A DNA stretch of 64,000 nucleotides from Talinum fruticosum (taxonomy: Eukaryota > Streptophyta > Magnoliopsida > Caryophyllales > Talinaceae), in NCBI GenBank assembly GCA_021018815.1, contig JAITYX010000041.1, positions 4,464,001-4,528,000 on the forward strand, given 5' to 3'. The translations under genes were made by a program, and so were the position numbers. Every line of letters starts with the position of its first letter. The first letter of the stretch is position 1. The notes beneath the pieces were generated by a model, which saw nothing but the letters and a program-made list of their open reading frames with translations, was not told where the DNA came from and did no database searches. Shown here piece by piece: positions 1 to 10,977 of the stretch.

Positions 1-116
1 TCTTCCAAACACTCTATTCACCCTAAATGGTGTTTTACTTCTCATAATTGAACTCTCAATTTGTATAAAAGCCTAACATTCTCTAAAGGATCTAACAATC
101 TGAATGTCTAAAAATT

Positions 117-990
117 ATGGCTCATCGAAATAGAGAATTCAATGAAAGAAGATCTTTCACAAAGGCTCTTAAGTTCAAGGGCTCCAACTTTGCCCACTAG
201 AAGAAAATGATGCAATGCTTTATTGAAGACCATGATGATGAAGTTTGGGACATCATCACCAATGGGAGCTACTCTCCAATGAAGAAAATTGGTAATGAGA
301 CTGTGCCAAAAGTGAAGACAAAGTTCACCATCGACGAGACTGAATTGTATAAGAACAACCATCGAGCTATGAACATCTTAATGTGTACATTAGACTCATT
401 TGAGTTTATTCGGGTCTAAGCCTCCAACACAGCAAAAGACGTATGGGACACCTTGGTGACCACATATAAGGGAACAAGCTAAGTCGGACAAATTAAGATC
501 AGCCAATACCTATACAAGCATGAGTTATTCAACATGGAGGTCGACAAAAGCATCATCGAGTTCTACATCAGATTTACTGATATTGTAAACAATATCAAAT
601 CTCTCGATAAGAATATGTCATATAAAGTGAAGAGCTCAGCAAACTAAAATTAGATGAGCTTATTGGGAAACTTCGACCCAGGGGCTTCATCTCCAAGAAG
701 AGGAAATTGAAGTCGGCTTGAGAAGAAATGTTGCCTTCAAGGCCTTACAAGAAGCTCGACTAAGTCCAAGCAATTCGCCTCGGAAGAGGTTCCAATGGTG
801 CTTCTTACAAGAGGTTTAAAGAAGAGTATAAAACACAAGAAATGGTAGAAGAAGCCAAGAGAAAAGGTCCTTAGATAAAATAGGAAAGGTAGGGGTTCTT
901 TCTCTCCTACTTATTCTATTAAAAACTCTAGGTGCTTTGAATTTAGAAGCAAGAAAACATCATCAAAGACTTCCCAAATAGGAAAAGAGA
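117..990 (+). pseudogene. Ty1/copia gag remnant
   Basis: This is a decayed capsid (gag) gene of a copia retrotransposon. Conceptual translation from about 117 gives a UBN2-type gag: residues around FTKALKFKG, then DDEVWDIITNGSYSP (from 235), then ALY/MNILMC-like helices, then AKDVWDTLVTTYKG (about 430-475). In intact elements this domain packages the retrotransposon RNA. Stop codons interrupt it (for example after FEFIRV at 417 and at 481). A damaged CCHC zinc knuckle (CFE...HIIKDF) can be made out at about 930-980. The frame is lost many times, so no functional protein is expected. It is the 5' part of the same element whose integrase lies at 1809-2790. Confidence 0.75.
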
Positions 991-1808
991 TTACAAGAAG
1001 AAGAAGGCCACAGTGGCTACATAGAGTGAAGATGAGTCAGAAGATGAATAAGACATTGAGGATGATTCTAAGTGTCTATTGGTGATGACTCGACTCATAC
1101 TAAGAGAGGTGGAAAAAATCGGATACTAAGTTAACCGATCATCGGATGGTAATTAATTACTTTCTTAAATTTTCTAAGAAAGATATTGCAAAGTTTAATT
1201 TCACTTTAGAAGGAAAGTCCAACCTAATTATATCCTTTTTCAAGAAAAATGTGAGTCTTTAGAAAAAGAGAACACAATTTTAAAAAATGATTTAGAAAAA
1301 CCGAGATTCCATATCAAGGTAAGACCAACTCACAAGAAAAAGCTAAAAGAGTCTCGGAATTTGCTTTTGAAACTCACTCATGGTTAGAAAAACCTTAATC
1401 TTCTTGTAGGAAGTCAGTGTATATCTTTTCAAAAAGAAGATTTGGGATTTAACTCTGAATAGGAGGATAACTTCTATAAGAGTCTCTTCGAAAATGATTC
1501 TAGAAAAATCATGTTTTGATAAGTTGAGCCAAGTGCTCGGTTAGTAAGAAAGAGAACTGAGCTCGAAAGGTTTATCAAAAGAATTCTCTAAACACTCGTT
1601 TTTAAAAGAAAAGATTTTCACAAACACTGAGACTCGGTTTACGTAAAAGAAGAGTTAGAATTAGACTCGTCCTAATATTATTATGATTTGGGTTCCCAAG
1701 AGTGCCCTTCTTCTAAACCGACCTTAGTAAGGACAATTATTGGGTTTGTTAGAGAAAGTGAGAAGAGTTAGTTTCCTTTCTTTTGTAGGAATGCCATAAA
1801 GAAAAGGA
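991..1808 (+). other. Copia gag-pol spacer, no intact gene
   Basis: This stretch lies between the gag zinc-knuckle remnant and the pre-integrase region. It is rich in acidic and lysine-type codons (for example the segment near 1030-1075 reads as a Glu/Asp-rich linker). I can recognise no open frame or protease motif. It is probably the degenerated protease and linker part of the copia polyprotein. Confidence 0.4.
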
Positions 1809-2020
1809 AAACAATTGATGCATAGATAGTGGTTGTTCAAGACAAAGGTTGGGGACTCGAGCCTCTTCACTGAGCTAAAAAAAGAATGGAGGACGAGTTA
1901 TATTTGGAGACAACAACAAAGGGAAAATCATTTCGTCCTCGGTTTGGATTGCAGGCTGCAACTTGCCTGCAAGAAGCTAGAATCGCTAGTAATCGTTGGT
2001 CGACCATATGGAGGTGAATT

Positions 2021-2054
<34 letters not shown>

Positions 2055-2790
2055 TATGAGAGCTAGCCGTGCCCGAAGTCATTACCTTAATTGCAAGGAG
2101 GAGATTGGAAGAGTTGGGTATGGAGACAACTCAATCAATCCAGTTTACCTTGTTGTTGGACTCAAATACAACCTTCCGAGCATATCCCAGCTATCCGATA
2201 AAGGTTAAGAGGTAAGATTCACTCGGACAACCTATTTCATCTCAAATGCTACAACTTATGAAACCAAACTCTCTAGTATGAAGTCGAGTAACACTTACAC
2301 TATTTTTTTAAGCAATTCTTCTTAGAATCTTTCATGTCTTAAGCGAGTTGTGAATGATGGCTCATGGACATAGCATCATAGACTACACCATATTAGCATG
2401 CATACTATCAAAAAATTGTCTTCACATGGGTTAGTTCGAGAATTCCTTAAGTGTGCATTCAACAAAGATAAAATTTGAGATGCTTGTGTCAAAAGGAAAC
2501 AGACTTAGATCTTTATTCAAACAATTAAAAATTGTTTCCACCTATAATTTCTTGAACTCATTCATATGAATTTATGTGGGAATATTCCAATGGAGAGCTT
2601 AGGAGGTAAATCTTATGTTTTTGTTATTATGGATGATTATTTAAGATTTACCTTGATTTGTTTTCCTAAAAGAAAAAGGGAAGCGAGTTAAGGAGTTCTC
2701 CAATCTATGTAGAATAATACAACTTGAATCTAGGATTTGTAAAGGTCAGAACTAACCATGGAATAGAATTTTATTATTCCGAGTTTACAG
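1809..2790 (+). pseudogene. Ty1/copia pre-integrase and integrase remnant
   Basis: This is a broken integrase region of the plus-strand copia element. The pieces in order are: IDSGCSR and SLFTELKKE (from about 1818); GDNNKGKII up to 1933; an interruption by plastid 16S DNA (1934-2105); GRVGYGDNS...GLKYNLPSISQLSDKG (2106-2205); the zinc-binding stretch HHRLHHISMHTIKKLSSHGLV (about 2370-2440) followed by DACVKRKQ (2480); and the start of the catalytic core with LELIHMNLCG and GGKSYVFVIMDDY (2545-2645). Normal integrases join element DNA into the host genome. Here stops and frameshifts are frequent. The core ends at 2790, where an LTR X copy begins, so the rest of pol is missing. Confidence 0.8.
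1934..2105 (+). rRNA. Plastid 16S rRNA gene fragment (3' domain), non-functional nuclear copy
   Basis: From CGTCCTCGGTTTGGATTGCAG through TTGTACACACCGCCCGTC to GCAAGGAGG this matches the 3' part of chloroplast 16S rRNA as I know it, including the decoding-site segment used by universal 16S primers. The plastid type (GAATTCGTTCCCGGG, then CACTATG) is favoured over the mitochondrial 18S type. It is only about 172 bp long and lacks the rest of the gene, so it cannot make rRNA. Both sides are the integrase coding frame of a copia element: GDNNKGKII before it and GRVGYGDNS after it. Most differences from the plastid sequence I recall are C-to-T or G-to-A, as in methylated nuclear DNA. Exact ends are uncertain by a few bases. 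Confidence 0.88.
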
Positions 2791-2946
2791 ATCGAAGGTT
2801 TGCTTTTGGAGAGACTAAGTCACTCTAGAGGGGGAGGGGTGAATAGGGTGGTGATCTTCCTTCATCGAACTCTCTAGTATTCCGAGCTATCTAATCTTTA
2901 AACCTTTGGATTATGAGATTCTTTTGAAAGGTTAGGCTCGATACCA
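2791..2946 (-). repeat. LTR X end fragment plus PBS-like internal segment
   Basis: CGAAGGTTTGCTTTTGGAGAGAC at 2791 is the outer end of the LTR X family. At about 2850 the similarity changes to unique sequence. This ends in GGCTCGATACCAAT (2932-2945), which on the minus strand reads ATTGGTATCGAGCC, a degenerate initiator-tRNA-Met primer-binding site of copia elements, directly after the next LTR X copy. This suggests a collapsed LTR-internal-LTR arrangement. The left junction lies in the copia integrase frame. Confidence 0.6.
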
Positions 2947-4384
2947 ATTGAAGGTTTGCTCTTGGAGAGACTAAGTCACCCTAGAGGAGGGGGTGAATAA
3001 GTCGATGAAAGATTTTCACTAAAAATAAACTCTTTTTGCATAAATCTTAACGAAGCTAATTCTAAGTCTAGATTGGACTCGAAAGATAGACAAACAGAAA
3101 TATGTGGAAGCCCTCCCGGGGCGAGAAAACCACGGACAGTGCTAATCCAAGCACCAAGTCAAATCCACTAATTGAATCCTCAATTACAAAGGACTGACTC
3201 TAACCAAAATTGCTCCCTTAGATAATTCCTTTACAAAGTTTTCCTAGACTCGAAGTTTCTTTATTTGATCTAGTACTTCCCGACTGAGTTAACTCTTACG
3301 AGTAAGGGACAACCGAGCTAAGTTAGCCCTTACAGCTCAGTCAAGGGACTTAAAAAGAAAGTAAGAAAAGAATATAAGTGATTACAATACTTTCTTTGCA
3401 ACTCAAAAAATATGAACTACGGAATTGGAGTTGTAAGTTGAAGATTTTGTAAGAATGAATCCAAGAATTGGTTCAACAATAATTTCGGCAACCTCCAAGT
3501 CTTGCAAAGTGGCTTTTATTTATAAGAACCCGGATAGAATGATTGTTGAGATTGATTCTGGACTTGTGATCTTTACTAGCCATTGTAACGGCTATTCCGA
3601 GTCGCTTAGAAAGAGATTCGTTGGGATGTGAATGTTGTGCAATCGTTCTTGGCTCCAAAAGAAGTCTAACCCTCTACTTGTAACTGAAATCTATGGTGGA
3701 AACAACCATTAGACCCGGAGTTGTAGCTTTCCAATTTTAGAAACAAACAACCCCGACATGGTGTCTAAGCCATGTCCGAAGTAGTTATTTTCTATCTCGT
3801 TGGTGTTTAACGGTTAGAAACCGGTTGCTTTTGTATTTCAAAAGTAGATTAGGCTTGTTTCAACCGCCAACAAAAGCAAATCACTTTGGTACTCAAATTA
3901 TAAAAATACTTTGGTCTAAGATTAGACATAGATAATAATTAAATCGGAATAATTAACCACTTAATTATCTTTGGCCTAAAAGAGTGAAATTTTCTGAGTC
4001 TAATATCCATTAGGTTCAGATTCCATCTTGAGTCAATCCTTAAATAATAAAGTTAGAGAATAATTCAACAAGATACATAAACTTGATTTCAACAAATAAT
4101 TCTCTATAAATAAACCGACTTAAAGGCAAAGAATTAATGTCGTAATTCATTTTAACTTGGAAAACAAAGTAAGTGCTTAGAATAAATATGTTAGAGATAT
4201 TATTTGATCATGTGATGGTTCCGAGTGATGTGTGAGTGGGTCGAAGCACATATTAGTCATATGCAATGAAGTGTCTGTTTGAGTGGGTCGGAATCGAATG
4301 AAAACTTAGATAGAGAATTCTATAAAGCCTAGAATGACTTAGAATCAAAACTTAAGAGAGATAGAGAGTTATATATGAGTCTTC
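2947..4384 (-). repeat. LTR X, long terminal repeat of a copia element
   Basis: On the plus strand it begins TGAAGGTTTGCTC and ends near GAGTCTTCC/A (4377-4384), giving TGAAG...CTTCA-type inverted ends. It contains the conserved block CCCTCCCGGGG...AAAACCACGG at about 3110-3135 and the AGTCAAATCCACTA block near 3158. Both recur at 63745-63810 in the copy at the right end of the window. The minus-strand PBS-like sequence at 2945-2932 and the minus-strand copia body on the other side (4385-8100) place it as an LTR of a minus-strand copia element. Open frames inside it are not genes. Confidence 0.6.
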
Positions 4385-5330
4385 CCTTTTTGATCAAAGG
4401 CATTCCATACTTACAATAGAAACTTATTAGTTCAAATAGTTAGGTTTTCATAATGAATTGATCGAGCCAAAAAAAAAAAAAAATAGAATCTTAAATGGAA
4501 CTTAAAATACTTATAAGTGCAGCTCAGATTATAACATAACTCGGAACATGTTTCTTGATAATAATCGGAGCAATAAACGTAAATAGAGGAAATATGTTAA
4601 AGAGATAAGTATAAGAGCTCGCTGAAGTAAAATATGTAACTTAAAAACAGATATGCTCAAAAAAGTAAATTTCATTCATTGCCGAGTCATATATATAAGA
4701 AAAAAAGTAAACTAAACGAAACTTAGAAAACAGGGAAAAAAGCTCCCCTAAACCAAACATCTTTCTATCTAGTTCTCTCCCCATATGCATTTCAACAAAA
4801 ATACCAAAAGGAGGGAAGAAGAATCAAGTAAATACAGTAGATGTTGGACAAAAAAATCTGAGTTAAAAAAAATTAAGACTAAGAAGGAGGGGCAAGTTGT
4901 CTTGAGGATGAGGAGCGAGTCACCTATAAGCTTGCATTGAAGTAGATGAGCGAGGGGTTACGTAAGCTGGGATATCATCAAGTTGAGATGTCCTCATTCT
5001 GGGAATCAAGGGCATGTCTTCCTCAACTTCTTCTTCTTTCTCAAAGACAATTGCTGGCTGATACACATGACAAAGAGAGATAAGAAAGAGTTTTCGAAAA
5101 CATTTCTTAGATTCTCCATTTATCTAGAGACGGCCTTAGAAGTTTGATGTCCATGTTGCTCATAATCTGAGTCCGACTCAAGTAAGATTTCCGAGTGATA
5201 AAACACTCAAAATACTAATAACTCAAAGCTTAGTTCCACTCTGAGTCAACTGTCCCATTTGTTATCTAAGCATATAACATATAATCATGAAAGGATAATT
5301 CGAGCAATAAATCTCATAATCATACATTAA
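4385..5330 (-). pseudogene. Copia ORF3-like tail remnant downstream of pol
   Basis: Read on the minus strand, this lies between the RNase H end and LTR X. The best piece (about 5060-4880) translates to an acidic stretch with VFEKEEEVEEDMPLIP, followed by stops. The block GTTGGACAAAAA...AATTAAGA..AAGGAGG (4845-4895) recurs at 10323-10360, next to a clearer ORF3-like remnant, so both belong to the same family. An A-tract occurs at 4469-4484. Function is unknown. SIRE-type copia elements carry an extra ORF here, which is why I use that label. Confidence 0.35.
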
Positions 5331-8060
5331 TCATGCCAAGTTTATTCCTAATAAAACAAAACCGATCCTCACTAAGAGGCTTAGTGAAAATATCGACTAA
5401 CCGAAACTTAGTAGGAATAAATTCAAGCTCAATATCACCTTTTTCAGAATGGTCTCTAAGAAAGTGATACCTAACCTCAACATGCTTAGTCTTTGAGTGC
5501 TAAATTGGATTCTTAATGATACTGATTGCACTTTGATTATCACACTTGATGGGGATAGATGTGAATGATAATCTAAGATCCTTCAAGTGCTAATTGATCC
5601 AAAGAATCTGAGCATAGCAAGCTCCAGCTACAATATGCTCAGCCTCAGCAGTTGATAGAGCAACCGAGTTCTGTTTCTTTGAATGCCGGAGATGAGAGAT
5701 TGACCCAGAAATTGGCATGCTCCTGATGTGCTCTTTCTATAAACCTTATAACCAGCATACTCAACATCTAAGTATCCGAGTGAGAGTTAGTTCTGAGTCT
5801 TTTCAAAACCATAGACCAAGATTCTTAGTCCCTGCAAGATATCTAAAAATTCTCTTCACCGCGGTGAGATGTGATTCTTTTGGATTAGCTTGAAATCTTG
5901 CATAAAGGCAGACATCGAACATGATATCTAGCCTACTAGATGTGAGATAAAGTACGAGATCTAATCATAACTTTTTAGAGTTTCGATCTACGACTTTACC
6001 TTTCTTGTCCGAGTCCAGTTTCAAACTCGCTACTCATAGGTGTTGCTTCATGCTTCACATCTTGTAACTTGGACTTCTTCAATAATTCCTTGGTGTACTT
6101 AGATTGATGAACATAATTCCATCCTTATCTTGTTTGATTTGTAGACCAAGAAAGAAATTGAGTTATTTGTTCATACTCATTTGGAACTCCTATCTCATCA
6201 ACTCGAAACCTCTTGACATAGAGTTTCATTAGTAGCTCCAAAAATGATATCGTTAACATATATCTAAATAATAAGAAAATCATTCCCCTTAGTTTTGGTG
6301 AAAAGAGCTTTGTCAATCTGACCTCTTTTGAAATCATTTTCAACCAAGAAACTGCTTAGTCTTTCATACCAAGCTTTGGGAGCTTGTTTAAGACCATATA
6401 AAGCCTTTTGCTATTTGAAAACATGATTTGGAAATTTTGAGTTTTCAAATCCAAGGGGTTGCTGAACATAACCTTCTTCTTGAATAAAACCATTGAGAAA
6501 AGCACATTTGACATCCATCTGATAAATCTTGATGTTCATGCTTGATGAAAATGCTAAAAGAATTCTAATTGCCTCAACCCTAGTAACAGGTGCAAAGGTT
6601 TCCCCACGATCAATTCCTTCGTTTTGGTTTTATCCTTGAGCAACTAGTCTAGCCTTATTTCTGACTACCAACCCTTCCTCATCTAGTTTGTTATTGAAAA
6701 CGCATTTGGTTCCTACTACTTGGGTGGTCGGAAGGTCATTTATTCAAAGTCCGGACTTAGTTTCTTTCAAATTGATTAAGCTCTTCTTACATGGCTTCTA
6801 CCTATTTAGGTTCATTTAAGGCCTCTAGTGCATTTTTGGGTTCTGTTAATGATATGAATGTAGAAAATGCACACCGATTTGGCAAAGAAGTATGAGTTCT
6901 TACCCCATTGTTGATATCGGATAGTATGTTTTCAGGTGGGTAACTAGATGCATATTTGAATGTCTGTATCTATCTTTTGATTCACCAGGTTTATTGGTTG
7001 AATAGGTTGATCTTTAGTTGGTTGATCTTGTTGACTGAATTGGCTTGTTCTTTAGCATTCTGAGCTGGCTCTTGATTTTGTTCATTCTAAATTGCAGCAT
7101 TTTGAGTTGGCTCGATTTGAGTTGCCTCGGTTCTTTTGTTTTGACTCTTTTTGAGCTTAGATTCAGCAATGTCATCTTCATCTCTTTTAAACTTGAGATC
7201 CGAGAATGTGGATTCACTTATCATGCCAAGATCAATCTTATCAAAGACAACGTGGATACTTTCTTTCACTTTCTTTGTCCTTTTGATAAACACATGATAA
7301 GCTTTACTATAAGATGAGTAACCTAGAAATATACCTTCATCTGATTTAGTATAAAACTTAGTTAGATGATCCTTACCATTGTTATTCACAAAGCATTTAC
7401 ATCTAAATGGTCTAAAGTAGGATATGTTCGGCTTCTTTCCCTTTATAGCTCATAAGGTATCTTCTTCAGAATGGGTCTAATGAGGCATCTATTAAGTGTA
7501 TAATTAGCTATGTTGATTGCCTCAGCCTGTAAATAGTAAGGTAGATCATTTTCAATCATCATGACCCTTCCTATTTCTTCAAGAGTTCTATTCTTCCTCT
7601 CTAATACTCCATTCTATTGACGAGTTCTTGGTGCGAGAGAACCTGTGAGAGATGTCATTCTTGTCGTAGAAGTTTGCAAATTCCGAGTGGTCGAACTCCC
7701 TTCTATGGTCATTTTGAATCCTTTTGATCCGAGTTTGAGACTCCACTTAAATTTTCTTGCAGATCTTAGTGAACTTTTTGAAAGCTTCATTCTTGTTTTT
7801 AGAAAACACACCCGGGTAAATCATGAATGATCATCAACAATGACAAGCACATAAGATTTACGTCCTATGCTTTTCACAGGAATTTCACCACACAAATCCA
7901 TATGAACTAACTCAAGTACTCTAGACGTAGACACAGTTTTGAGTGGTTTGAAAGATGATCCGACTTGCTTTCCTTTTGTGCATGCTTCACAATTTTCTTA
8001 ATTCTAAATTTTTATCCCTTTTGGTTGTCTCGCTTGATAAACTCAAAATTAGGTAAGTGA
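5331..8060 (-). pseudogene. Ty1/copia pol remnant (integrase, RT, RNase H), antisense
   Basis: This is a decayed polyprotein on the minus strand. From upstream to downstream it holds three parts. Integrase core and C-terminus are best seen at 7389-7087 (HLTKFYTKSDEGIFLGYSS and a KKVKESIHVVFD block). Reverse transcriptase spans about 6850-6050. Its KALYGLKQAPKAWYERL equivalent is near 6400, and its catalytic motif reads IYVNDIIFGA near 6262-6240, with N where active elements have D (YVDD). RNase H spans about 5990-5340 (tracts for YLTSSRPDIMF, CLYARFQANPKES, VKRIFRYL and HCAYAQILWI). Stops and frameshifts are common throughout, so it is inactive. It is the same family as the pol remnant at 22700-25038. 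Confidence 0.8.
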
Positions 8061-8149
8061 ATCTTTATTTTTGTTAGGTTTTCCATCAAAAATGACAGGT
8101 GATTCCTTTTTAATCTTTTTAATTCTTAAATTGTATCTCAACTTTTTTT
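8061..8149. other. Junction between antisense copia and gypsy fragment
   Basis: AT-rich sequence with poly-T runs separates the integrase remnant from the gypsy-type LTR fragment. I see no gene in it. Confidence 0.4.
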
Positions 8150-8560
8150 ATAGAGTTTGAAACTGGAAATTTGGTTGATGGTCCAAGTCATCTGATAGGT
8201 CGGTCCCGGCCCCTAGCTTACCTGTGCTGGGCTTAGCTCTGGACCACACAATTTCGGTTGTTTGGTCTAATAGAGGTTTACAACGGTGATTTCCTGTTTT
8301 AATCTTTCTATTAAAAAGGTATCTCGAGAATTCTATACTCGTTTTCAAAATAAAATGGTTTTTGGAATCGCCAATCAACCTTTCAAAATAAAAAGCCTTT
8401 TTCGCCTTGATAAGCACACCTCATGTAAAGCGGACATTCGTGGGAAACTTGACATGGGCCGCGTTCCTATAGTGGTGACTCCATCGGGGATACTTATTTA
8501 AAGAATGAGATTTCAAAATTGAATTTGTGAGTTTTTATCGCATTTGTATTATGCATTTTG
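8150..8560 (+). repeat. Gypsy-type LTR 3' end with primer-binding site
   Basis: The segment ends in GGGCCGCGTTCCTATAG followed by TGGTGACTCCATCGGGGAT (8473-8491). This resembles the TGGCGACTCCACTGGGGA motif that follows the 5' LTR of Tat/Ogre-like plant gypsy elements (from memory). A related motif on the minus strand at 19372-19355 follows an LTR in this window. The sequence to its left (GGTCGGTCCCGGCCCCTAG... at 8197) therefore looks like the LTR's 3' part, and 8492 onward like the element's leader. No coding region is recognisable. Confidence 0.5.
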
Positions 8561-9349
8561 CATCTTTTTCTTAGACAACTTTGAACATAGATGTTGTGAT
8601 CTTATAGGATTCAACCCTTAAGTACCTTTTTTCGAGAGTTCGAATCATTATCTTGGTGGGTCCACTTGACTTAACACCGAGGTGTAATTACTTTCCCACT
8701 CATAAACAAGGTCTCTTGAATCTTGATTGAGAAGCACCGATTATTCAAGTCCCAATATGCATACCATAGGGGATGAAATTTTCGGACTATATGTGCTTCA
8801 TGTTTATCTCACCTAGTTATCTTGTGAACATAGAACCTTCTTGGTTTAGGTTGGAATTTCATTTGCATGCTTGAATGTGTGTGGTTGTTTTTGTTATTTG
8901 ATCCTTTTCTCTTAGCTTTTAGCGAGTTTAGAATAGTTCGGACCAACTTAATAATTCGTGTATTGGTGAAAACGAAAAAATATAATAAAACTTTGAGTCA
9001 ATCACTTTGTGAATTATTAGCCAATTTGAAATTTTCCTACCTTTCCTTTTTGGTCCGTCCATGTTTCCATTCCCGACTCAAAAATTTTCTTTTAAAGGCC
9101 AGTCCATTCCTTCTTCCCATGCCTTACTAAAAATAAGCAAGCATAAAATCTAGGCGGGCTCTAGGCGAGCGCCAGCCCAGCCAACTTTCTCCTCGAGTTG
9201 AGTCCTGCCGTTGGGACCCATGTTGTGTTTCTATTCATTTGGGTCCATTTTGTTTTTTCCTGCATGTGAAAGGAAAAACGTTTTGGGAATACAAACCATC
9301 CGCTACACAAAGTTAGGTATTGGAGGAGATTAAACAAGCTCAAGGAGAA
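8561..9349. other. Leader-like sequence of the gypsy fragment, no gene seen
   Basis: Non-coding, moderately AT-rich sequence follows the primer-binding site. I recognise no protein motif in either strand. It is probably the untranslated leader of the truncated gypsy element. Confidence 0.35.
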
Positions 9350-9650
9350 ATTTAGAGATGGCTATGCAGCTGGAAAATGGCTCCGGACTTAGGGAGAAAA
9401 TACATTATAAAGATGGGTTATGAATGGCTAAAGGAGGCTAAACCATCTACAGTTTTGGGAGAACTATATGGTCTCTAGTAGCAGTCCCAAAACACAAATT
9501 CATCATGTGGATTTTGATGTTATATAGGTTGCTAACTAGAGATAGATTGACACATCTTGGTCTACAGATAAACAACAATAGCTGCATTTTATGCCCCCAC
9601 ACAACAGAGGGTGGTGCTAATTTATCCTTTTAGTGCATATATAGTTAGGA
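9350..9650 (+). pseudogene. LINE-type zf-RVT domain remnant
   Basis: From 9469 to the stop at 9631 one frame reads WSLVAVPKHKFIMW, then LLTRDRLTHLGLQIN, then a Cys-x2-Cys pair (CILC) and an acidic TTEGG segment. This is the pattern of the zf-RVT zinc-binding domain at the C-terminus of plant LINE reverse transcriptases (W..VPKHKF..W....R..T.DRL...G......C.LC). It is only about 54 residues and has no upstream RT, so it is a dead fragment. The expected final His/Cys ligands are not clear. It sits between the gypsy fragment and an LTR X end. Confidence 0.6.
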
Positions 9651-9779
9651 GGTCATTGCAGAAATATGTAGATGGGAAAATAGGAAACAACCTTTAAGTG
9701 ACTAGAAGACTAAATGAAGAAAAAAAGGGTATAACTATAAAGAAGCAAGTGATTAATGCTACATTGGCTACCTGTATTT

Positions 9780-9857
9780 TGGTTAATCCTAAATTTAGAT
9801 GAATGTCTTGAGTTTAAAACAAGTAAGGAGTTAGTTAATCACATCCGAGTCTTCAAT
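9780..9857 (-). repeat. LTR X terminal fragment with polypurine tract
   Basis: GGTTAATCCTAAATTTAGATG to GAGTCTTCA matches 37981-38057 nearly base for base. On the minus strand it starts TGAAGACTC and is preceded by AAAAAGAGGGAGAT (about 9872-9859), a typical polypurine tract. This marks the 5' boundary of a 3' LTR for the minus-strand copia element whose tail is at 10380-10972. The rest of the LTR to the left has been replaced by LINE and gypsy debris. Confidence 0.55.
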
Positions 9858-10379
9858 CTCCCTCTTTTTAGTGAAAGACATTTAATATGAATAATAACTT
9901 TAAAAATTCATCGAATATAAAAATTATACAAATTTTCTAAGGATTAGAGTGAAATCCAAAATTTTAAGTATAAGAGTAAGATTAAAAGTTATATTATGAG
10001 TTTCGTATAATGTAAGATACTAATGTGAAGTCCGAGGACCAAAACTAAAAATGCAAAGTCCGAGTTAGATAAGATAGTAAGTTCTAAGTATCACGAGCAA
10101 AGTGGATAAATTTGAGTATCGGAGCAATATTGACAAAACGTAACAAATGACTATTAGATAATCGGACAATACTTCATTCATTGGAAATAAAGTATATACA
10201 ACGAAAAAAAAATGAAAATTTTCTCCCTCTAAACATGTGAACTCCCACTATGTTCACCAAAACACATAATCTTCTCCCCTAATGCATTACATAAAAAAAA
10301 AAAAATACAAAGAGAAGAGATTGTTGGACAAAAATGAAAGAAAAAAATTAAGAAGGAGGTGGTTGCGAAGAAGAGGCTC
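9858..10379 (-). other. Copia 3' untranslated region, no gene
   Basis: AT-rich sequence between the ORF3-like remnant and the polypurine tract, with A-runs at 10204-10211 and 10290-10302. It shares the GTTGGACAAAAA block with 4845-4895. I see no gene in it. Confidence 0.4.
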
Positions 10380-10972
10380 ATCTGTGCAGGCTGAGTTCGG
10401 CTCCTTTGCGTCAAACTAACTAATGTTTCTCTTCTTCCTCATCTTCATCCGAGTCCTCGGCTTGTGCTACTTTAGCACGCTTTGAAGGTCATGGATAAGC
10501 TTGCTTGCTCTTGTCTTTCCGAGTTTCGGATGTGCCCACTTCCTTAGAAGATTTGTCGGACAAATATTCATCATCATCTTCTTCTTCTTATTCCTCTTTA
10601 TGCTGTTGTGGAGGCTACTTAAGGGTGATCCGAGCACCCTGTAACATTTTTGTCAATTTTTAGTTAGAGCTTTGGCATCGGAAAATTGTTTTTTGAAGAG
10701 AGGCTTGCATTTGAAGGAGGGGAATGGAATTTTTGAATGAATCCAAGGTTTCCTTGAATTCTTTAGTAAGAGAATAGAAGTGACAAGCTAGTTTTTCAAC
10801 ATTCCGAGCGAAGTACTAGGCTCGGAGGGAACAGGAGTTAGAAGAGGATGTTAAGGGGTTGGTTGAGTGTTCTTAGATGAGTGAGTCCAAACCTGAGGTA
10901 AAGTTTCCTAGTAGCCAAGACTAATCAACTCGTATTTCTCGATCATTACGAGTATGGATAAGAAGTTGATTA
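10380..10972 (-). pseudogene. ORF3-like remnant of minus-strand copia, C-terminal half
   Basis: Minus-strand translation near 10570-10420 gives a Lys/Ser-rich segment (SDKSSKEVGTSETRKDKSK) followed by an acidic run (EDSDEDEEEK). An earlier piece around 10960-10860 reads VMIEKYELISLGY. It continues the frame family seen at 22090-21412 on the other side of the 10.4-kb LTR element, whose AGGAG target duplication (10973-10977 and 21407-21411) marks the split. This position after pol and before the polypurine tract corresponds to the extra ORF of SIRE-type copia elements. Its function is unknown, and it is broken by stops. Confidence 0.45.
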
Positions 10973-10977
10973 AGGAG

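Noticed and set aside
1934..2105. Functional rRNA gene or bacterial contamination
   Set aside because: The match is only about 172 bp and both sides continue a plant copia integrase frame, so it is a nuclear fragment.
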